Shown here: piece by piece, positions 52,629 to 56,728 of the stretch | Layout: each line of letters opens with the position of its first letter | Numbering within the stretch: position 1 is the first letter of the stretch | Assembly: GCA_026225015.1 (NCBI GenBank) | Contig: JAMFRY010000062.1 | Coordinates: 1 to 56,728, forward strand | Direction: 5' to 3' | DNA from: Alphaproteobacteria bacterium | Lineage (GTDB): Bacteria > Pseudomonadota > Alphaproteobacteria > Acetobacterales > Acetobacteraceae | Length of the DNA stretch: 56,728 bases | Position numbers and translations under genes: made by a program | The notes under the pieces: generated by a model | The model's input: only the letters and a program-made list of their open reading frames with translations | Database searches by the model: none | What the model was told of the DNA's origin: nothing

Positions 52629-53903
52629 ATGCATCTTGCCGAGTTAAAGGCTAAAACCCCTACAGACCTTTTGAGTCTCGCCGAAGAGCTTGAGGTCGAA
52701 AACGCATCCTCGCTGCGCAAGCAGGATATCATGTTTGCGATCCTGAAGGCGTTCGCAGAAAACGATCAGGCCATTCATGGCGACGGAACTTTGGAAATCC
52801 TGCCGGATGGGTTTGGATTTCTGCGTAATCCGGAAGCGAATTATCTGCCTGGGCCGGAAGATATCTATGTCTCGCCGGCGCAGGTGCGGCGCTTTGGCCT
52901 GCGGACCGGCGATACGGTCGAGGGTGAAATTCGCGCGCCTAAGGAGGGTGAGCGGTATTTTGCCCTGGTGAAGGTCGACAAGATCAATTTCGAGGATCCG
53001 GATGCGGTGAAGCACCGGATCAATTTCGACAATCTGACACCGCTTTACCCGACCTCGCGGTTGCGGATGGAGGTTGAGGTGCCTGAGCCCACCACCAAGG
53101 GCATGCCGAAGGATAATACGGCGCGGGTGATCGACCTGATCGCGCCGATCGGCAAAGGGCAGCGGGCGCTGATCGTGGCGCCGCCGCGCACCGGCAAGAC
53201 GGTGATGCTGCAAAATATCGCCGCGGCAATTTCGGCGAATCATCCGGAAGTTTTCCTGATCGTGCTGTTGATCGATGAGCGGCCGGAAGAAGTGACCGAT
53301 ATGTCGCGCAGCGTGAAGGGCGAGGTTGTGGCCTCCACCTTCGATGAGCCGGCAACCCGGCATGTCCAGGTGACGGAAATGGTTTTGGAAAAAGCCAAGC
53401 GCCTGGTTGAGCATAAGCGCGATGTGGTGATTCTGCTGGATAGCGTGACGCGGCTGGCGCGGGCCTATAACACCGTGGTGCCGTCTTCAGGTAAGGTGCT
53501 TACCGGCGGTGTGGATGCCAATGCATTGCAGCGGCCAAAGCGATTTTTCGGCGCGGCGCGAAATATCGAGGAAGGCGGGTCCTTGACCATTATTGCAACC
53601 GCGCTGATCGATACCGGCAGCCGGATGGACGAAGTTATTTTCGAGGAATTCAAGGGCACCGGCAATACGGAAATTATTCTGGACCGCAAGCTCTCCGACA
53701 AGCGGACCTTTCCGGCGATAGACATCACCAAGTCGGGCACGCGCAAGGAAGAGTTGCTGGTCGAGAAATCGGTGCTCTCGAAGATGTGGGTTTTGCGGCG
53801 GATTCTCAATCCGATGGGAACCACCGATGCGATGGAATTCCTGTTGGATAAACTGAAATACAGCAAGACAAATTCAGACTTCTTTGAGGCAATGAATACT
53901 TAA
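52629..53903 (+). CDS. rho: Transcription termination factor Rho
   Basis: A hexameric RNA helicase ending untranslated transcripts. The N-terminal Rho domain opens MHLAELKAKTPTDLLSLAEE. The cold-shock-like RNA-binding fold contains DGFGFLRNPEANYLPGPEDI and YVSPAQVRRFGLRTGD. Walker A is LIVAPPRTGKTVML, Walker B VVILLDSVTRLARAYN, and the R and Q loops include VLTGGVDANALQRPKRFFGA. I chose the ATG at 52629, giving 424 residues, over the longer frame from 52581. rho close to the origin and to hem genes is common in alphaproteobacteria. Confidence 0.96.
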   Translation: MHLAELKAKTPTDLLSLAEELEVENASSLRKQDIMFAILKAFAENDQAIHGDGTLEILPDGFGFLRNPEANYLPGPEDIYVSPAQVRRFGLRTGDTVEGEIRAPKEGERYFALVKVDKINFEDPDAVKHRINFDNLTPLYPTSRLRMEVEVPEPTTKGMPKDNTARVIDLIAPIGKGQRALIVAPPRTGKTVMLQNIAAAISANHPEVFLIVLLIDERPEEVTDMSRSVKGEVVASTFDEPATRHVQVTEMVLEKAKRLVEHKRDVVILLDSVTRLARAYNTVVPSSGKVLTGGVDANALQRPKRFFGAARNIEEGGSLTIIATALIDTGSRMDEVIFEEFKGTGNTEIILDRKLSDKRTFPAIDITKSGTRKEELLVEKSVLSKMWVLRRILNPMGTTDAMEFLLDKLKYSKTNSDFFEAMNT

Positions 53904-53959
53904 CATATCACTGCGATTGTCAACGCTTACGCAGCATTGGATTGAATTGAGGATTTGAA

Positions 53960-55267
53960 ATGCCGGATGTGAATGTCAGCGCCGATTATAAGGTTAGGGA
54001 TTTTTCTCTGGCCGAATGGGGCCGCAAGGAAATCGAGATTGCGCAGGACGAAATGCCTGGATTGATGGCGCTGCGCGAGGAGTTTGGTAAAGAGCAAATT
54101 TTGAAGGGCGCCCGGATAATCGGTTGCCTGCACATGACGATTCAAACTGCGGTGTTGATCGAGACGCTGACCGCCTTGGGTGCGAGCGTGCGCTGGTCGT
54201 CTTGCAATATTTTCTCGACGCAGGACCATGCGGCGGCGGCGATCGCGGCGACCGGGGTTCCGGTTTTTGCCTGGAAGGGCGAGAGCGAGGAAGAATTCTG
54301 GTGGTGCATCGAGCAGACCGTGCGCGGCCCCGATGGCTGGCTGCCGAATATGATTCTCGACGATGGCGGCGATGTGACCAAGCTGCTGCATGACAAATAC
54401 CCGGAGATGTTCTCGCATATTCGGGGGATTTCGGAAGAGACGACAACCGGCGTGCATCGGTTGTGGGAAATGGCGAAGGCAGGCGCGTTGCTGACGCCGG
54501 CGATCAACGTGAATGACAGCGTCACCAAATCCAAATTCGATAATCTGTATGGCTGCCGGGAAAGCCTGGTGGACGGCATCCGCCGCGGGACCGATGTGAT
54601 GATGGCCGGCAAGGTGGCCGTGGTGGCGGGATTTGGCGATGTGGGCAAGGGCTCCGCGGCATCATTGCGCAATGCCGGCTGCCGCGTGTTGGTGACCGAG
54701 ATCGACCCGATCTGCGCGTTGCAGGCGGCGATGGAAGGCTATGAAGTCGTCGAGATGGATGAGGCTGCCAAGCGCGGCGATATTTTCGTGACCGCGACCG
54801 GCAATGTGGATGTGATCAATATCGACCATCTGCGGGCGATGAAGAACCGCGCCATTGTTTGCAATATCGGCCATTTCGACAGCGAAATTCAGATCGACAG
54901 CTTGCGCAACTATAAATGGGAAAATGTCAAGCCACAGGTGGATGAGGTGGTGTTTCCGGATGGCAAGCGGCTGATCGTGCTCTCCGAAGGGCGGCTGGTG
55001 AATCTAGGGAATGCGACGGGGCATCCGAGCTTTGTGATGAGTGCGAGCTTTACCAACCAGGTGCTGGCGCAGATCGAACTTTGGACCGCGCCGCCAGGAA
55101 AATATGAGAACAAGGTATATGTGCTGCCGCGGCATCTGGACGAGAAGGTGGCGGCGCTGCATCTGGCCAAGGTTGGCGCCAAGTTGACCAAGCTGACGAA
55201 GAAGCAGGCGGATTATCTTGGATTGCCTGAGAGCGGGCCGTTCAAGCATGACCTTTACCGGTACTAA
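53960..55267 (+). CDS. ahcY: Adenosylhomocysteinase
   Basis: Hydrolyses S-adenosylhomocysteine to adenosine and homocysteine in the methyl cycle. The 435-residue protein opens DYKVRDFSLAEWGRKEIEIA. NAD binding is at VVAGFGDVGKGSAASL, substrate contacts are in CNIFSTQDHAAAAIA and NVNDSVTKSKFDNLYGC, and HPSFVMSASFTNQ is conserved. The C-terminus is KHDLYRY with the usual Lys and Tyr. The 56-nt gap after rho is too short for a known SAH riboswitch. GAGGATTTGAA precedes the ATG. Confidence 0.97.
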   Translation: MPDVNVSADYKVRDFSLAEWGRKEIEIAQDEMPGLMALREEFGKEQILKGARIIGCLHMTIQTAVLIETLTALGASVRWSSCNIFSTQDHAAAAIAATGVPVFAWKGESEEEFWWCIEQTVRGPDGWLPNMILDDGGDVTKLLHDKYPEMFSHIRGISEETTTGVHRLWEMAKAGALLTPAINVNDSVTKSKFDNLYGCRESLVDGIRRGTDVMMAGKVAVVAGFGDVGKGSAASLRNAGCRVLVTEIDPICALQAAMEGYEVVEMDEAAKRGDIFVTATGNVDVINIDHLRAMKNRAIVCNIGHFDSEIQIDSLRNYKWENVKPQVDEVVFPDGKRLIVLSEGRLVNLGNATGHPSFVMSASFTNQVLAQIELWTAPPGKYENKVYVLPRHLDEKVAALHLAKVGAKLTKLTKKQADYLGLPESGPFKHDLYRY

Positions 55268-55301
55268 CGGCGGCTTTTCCGGCTAACGATCAAGGCCCCC
55301 G

Positions 55302-55712
55302 ATGCTGCAAACGGGTAATGTGGTTGCGTTGTTGGGGCTTGCGGCCTTGGTTGGTGGCATGCTGTTTTTCGGCGCGATCACGGCCCCGCTGATATTCACA
55401 AAATTGCCGCCGGATGTTGCCGGGCCGTTCATCCGGGCGGTTTTTCCGAGATATTATGCGTTTATCACGGTGACTTCAGCGGTTGCGGCGTTGGGGTTGC
55501 TGTTGCGTGGGTGGCCAGTTTCCGCCGTTGCGTTGATTGTGGTTGCCGCGTTGACGATCTGGTTGTGGTTCTGGTTGATCCCGCATTTGAATGCGTTGCG
55601 CGATGCAGGCGATACAGTGGGGTTCGATCGTGGGCACCGGCTTTCCGTTTGGTTGAATGGGCTGGAACTGATCACGGCGATTGTGGTGTTGGTACGGTTT
55701 GCGTTGGGCTGA
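55302..55712 (+). CDS. DUF4149 family membrane protein
   Basis: A 136-residue protein with four predicted membrane segments (VVALLGLAALVGGMLFFGAI, YYAFITVTSAVAALGLLL, AVALIVVAALTIWLWFWLI, LELITAIVVLVRFAL). It resembles the DUF4149 group (TMEM205-like) of unknown function. TAPLIFTKLPPDVAGPFIRAVFPRYY is typical. It follows ahcY by 34 nt and may be co-transcribed. Confidence 0.8.
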   Translation: MLQTGNVVALLGLAALVGGMLFFGAITAPLIFTKLPPDVAGPFIRAVFPRYYAFITVTSAVAALGLLLRGWPVSAVALIVVAALTIWLWFWLIPHLNALRDAGDTVGFDRGHRLSVWLNGLELITAIVVLVRFALG

Positions 55713-55801
55713 GGTAAATAAGGGCGAGAAGCGGACATTCTATTTTTTGGATTTCGACGTTCGCTGCGGGCGGCAAAATGGCGGCTCCAGACGGCACTTA
55801 T

Positions 55802-55834
55802 CGATGGGCTTCGCTTGCGCTCAACCCATCCTAC
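55802..55834. repeat. REP-like palindrome GTAGGATGGG family
   Basis: CGATGGGCTTCGCTTGCG continues to CTCAACCCATCCTAC. It lies in the 237-nt gap between the DUF4149 gene and the DinJ/RelE pair. Confidence 0.85.
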
Positions 55835-55900
55835 TTCTTGCTTCCGGCCTCGTATGGCAAAGACGATCCGCGGGCGGATAGGGTGAAGGGCGGCTCTTGC

Positions 55901-55924
55901 TTGTGTCTCGATTGAGATACACAA
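55901..55924. promoter_or_regulatory. Imperfect palindromic operator candidate for the DinJ/RelE pair
   Basis: TTGTGT on the left and ACACAA on the right are complementary, with further partial symmetry (CTC/GAG) inside, over 24 bp. It ends 25 nt before the antitoxin ATG, a usual place for autorepression. Inferred. Confidence 0.5.
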
Positions 55925-55949
55925 TAGGAGGGCAATCAGGAGAACCACG

Positions 55950-56249
55950 ATGGCCGTGCAAACATCAATGCTCCACATCCGTGTAGACGATAAGCTAAAG
56001 GCCGACGCGGCGGAAAAGCTTGCCAATTTTGGCCTGACCGTCTCGGATGCTGTGCGTATTCTGCTCACCCGTGTCGCCAAGGAAGGCGGTTTGCCGGCCG
56101 GCCTGACCGCCGACCCGGAAGCCCATGACGCATGGTTCCGCGCCAAGGTGCGGGAAGCTCTAGCCGACACTCAGCCGACAGTGCCGCATCAGCAGGTGAT
56201 GGACGAGGCACAAGCATTGATAGACCGCAAGCGCCGTGCCCGAGCTTGA
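55950..56249 (+). CDS. Type II antitoxin, RelB/DinJ family
   Basis: A 99-residue protein opening MAVQTSMLHIRVDDKLKADA, then GLTVSDAVRILLTRVAKEGG, the ribbon-helix-helix of DinJ-type antitoxins. The C-terminal part would bind the toxin. AGGAG seven bases before the ATG is a good ribosome binding site. It overlaps the toxin gene by 14 nt. Confidence 0.9.
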   Translation: MAVQTSMLHIRVDDKLKADAAEKLANFGLTVSDAVRILLTRVAKEGGLPAGLTADPEAHDAWFRAKVREALADTQPTVPHQQVMDEAQALIDRKRRARA

Positions 56250-56532
56250 ATGGGTAGAGACCGCGCGCGCCGACTTGCTTGCGATTCTCGATTACATTTC
56301 GAACGAGAATCCGGACGCGGCGCAACGCCTTAAGGATGATATCGAGGCGAAGGCCGGGAAGTTGACCGAGTTTCCGAGGCTTTTCCGGCTGGGCCGGATC
56401 GAAGGCACACGCGAAATGGTCGTCTGGTCAAATTTCATCGTTGTGTATCAGGAGGATGCTTTCACTGTGCGCATCCTGCGTGTGTTGCACGCTGCACAGC
56501 AATGGCCGCCAGGGCAGGAGGTTCGGTCGTAG
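56236..56532 (+). CDS. Type II toxin, RelE/ParE family
   Basis: A 98-residue RelE/ParE-fold protein. ELEWVETARADLLAILDYIS is the family N-terminus, RLGRIEGTREMVVWSNFIVVY the central strands, and VRILRVLHAAQQWP the end with the characteristic 'R.LH..Q.WP'. This ending is typical of the ParE/YafQ-like branch. It could poison gyrase or cut mRNA; sequence alone does not decide. It is paired with the DinJ-type antitoxin. Confidence 0.9.
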   Translation: MPELEWVETARADLLAILDYISNENPDAAQRLKDDIEAKAGKLTEFPRLFRLGRIEGTREMVVWSNFIVVYQEDAFTVRILRVLHAAQQWPPGQEVRS

Positions 56533-56552
56533 CCTTTGCGCAGCCGGAAAAG

Positions 56553-56586
56553 CGATGGGCTTCGCTGGCGCTCAGCCCATCCTACT
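56553..56586. repeat. REP-like palindrome GTAGGATGGGC family
   Basis: CGATGGGCTTCGCTGGCG continues to CTCAGCCCATCCTAC, almost the exact reverse complement of the copy behind holA. It sits between convergent relE and rbfA, followed by a CTTTTTTCAAAAAAG hairpin. Confidence 0.87.
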
Positions 56587-56619
56587 TCTTGCCTTTTTTC
56601 AAAAAAGAACCACTTCCCT

Positions 56620-56728
56620 CATTTTTCAAGATCGCGCAGCACCTCGGGCGTGTGCAGGAGTTGGTTGATTTTGGTGGATTCCTCCAGCGCGATGTCGGGC
56701 AGGAAATTCAGGTCCGGGGTGATGCGCA
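56620..56728 (-). CDS. rbfA: Ribosome-binding factor A, C-terminal part (runs off window edge)
   Basis: The last 35 or so codons read RITPDLNFLPDIALEESTKI then NQLLHTPEVLRDLEK and a TGA stop. 'R..P.L.F..D......INQLLH.P.V..DL' is the usual RbfA C-terminus. RbfA helps mature the 5' end of 16S rRNA in the 30S subunit. The N-terminal KH domain lies outside the window. Confidence 0.85.

Noticed and set aside
53904..53959. Possible SAH riboswitch before ahcY
   Set aside because: Only 56 nt separate rho and ahcY, and no pseudoknot-like pairing was found.

Overview
The window looks like chromosomal DNA of an alphaproteobacterium, most likely of the Rhodospirillales/Acetobacteraceae type. This is inferred from gene content and order: ChvG/ChvI beside an ATP-type pckA, COQ9 with peptide deformylase, a leuS-lptE-holA-parB neighbourhood, and hemE facing a PpsR-type regulator across an intergenic region full of DnaA boxes. 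The DNA is GC-rich and densely packed, with many 4-nt ATGA/GTGA overlaps. Nearly all of it is housekeeping. No prophage, CRISPR array or large gene cluster is visible.

Layout. 0-5.6 kb: an edge fragment, uracil phosphoribosyltransferase, the ChvG/ChvI two-component system, an FMN-binding oxidase-like protein and PEP carboxykinase. 5.9-7.5 kb: a polyprenyl-phosphate sugar-1-phosphate transferase gene cut in two by one in-frame amber codon. 7.9-12.9 kb: EnvC-like murein hydrolase activator, CtpA protease, YibQ-type deacetylase-like protein, RppH and a dienelactone hydrolase. 12.9-16.7 kb: an IS30 remnant, then an aminotransferase/aldehyde dehydrogenase/SDR operon. 16.9-18.1 kb: a decayed tRNA-like sequence beside an AT-richer MerR-DUF433/DUF5615 toxin-antitoxin-type pair. 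18.2-25.8 kb: RecQ, an unknown membrane protein, a broken methyltransferase, redox proteins (ferredoxin, MsrB, glutathione peroxidase), a PilZ protein, COQ9 and Def. 26.0-31.9 kb: rpsU, then the elongasome cluster mreC-mreD-mrdA-rodA and murI. 31.9-34.3 kb: a VapBC-like pair with a palindromic operator, a Nudix protein and an acyltransferase. 34.4-43.1 kb: leuS, lptE, holA, a secreted unknown, a perfect parS, parB, phosphohexomutase and galU. 43.3-48.9 kb: EcsC, L20/L35, a TPP enzyme, an alcohol dehydrogenase relic, a TetR regulator and PpsR. 49.0-49.26 kb: the probable chromosomal origin. 49.3-56.7 kb: hemE-hemH-HAD-hemJ, rho, ahcY, a DUF4149 protein, a DinJ/RelE pair and the tail of rbfA.

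The main point of the window is its origin-proximal organisation. Genes diverge from about 49.1 kb, and the strand composition of the two lines I counted flips from C-rich to G-rich across that point. DnaA boxes lie between ppsR and hemE, and parS/parB lie about 9 kb away. Four families of short palindromic repeats are scattered between genes, and some reach into stop codons. Relics (IS30, adh, methyltransferase, tRNA-like, split transferase) show ongoing decay. I found no clearly new multi-gene system. The best candidates for follow-up are the split transferase, the MerR-DUF433/DUF5615 pair, and the two-copy hairpin element whose loop is conserved.
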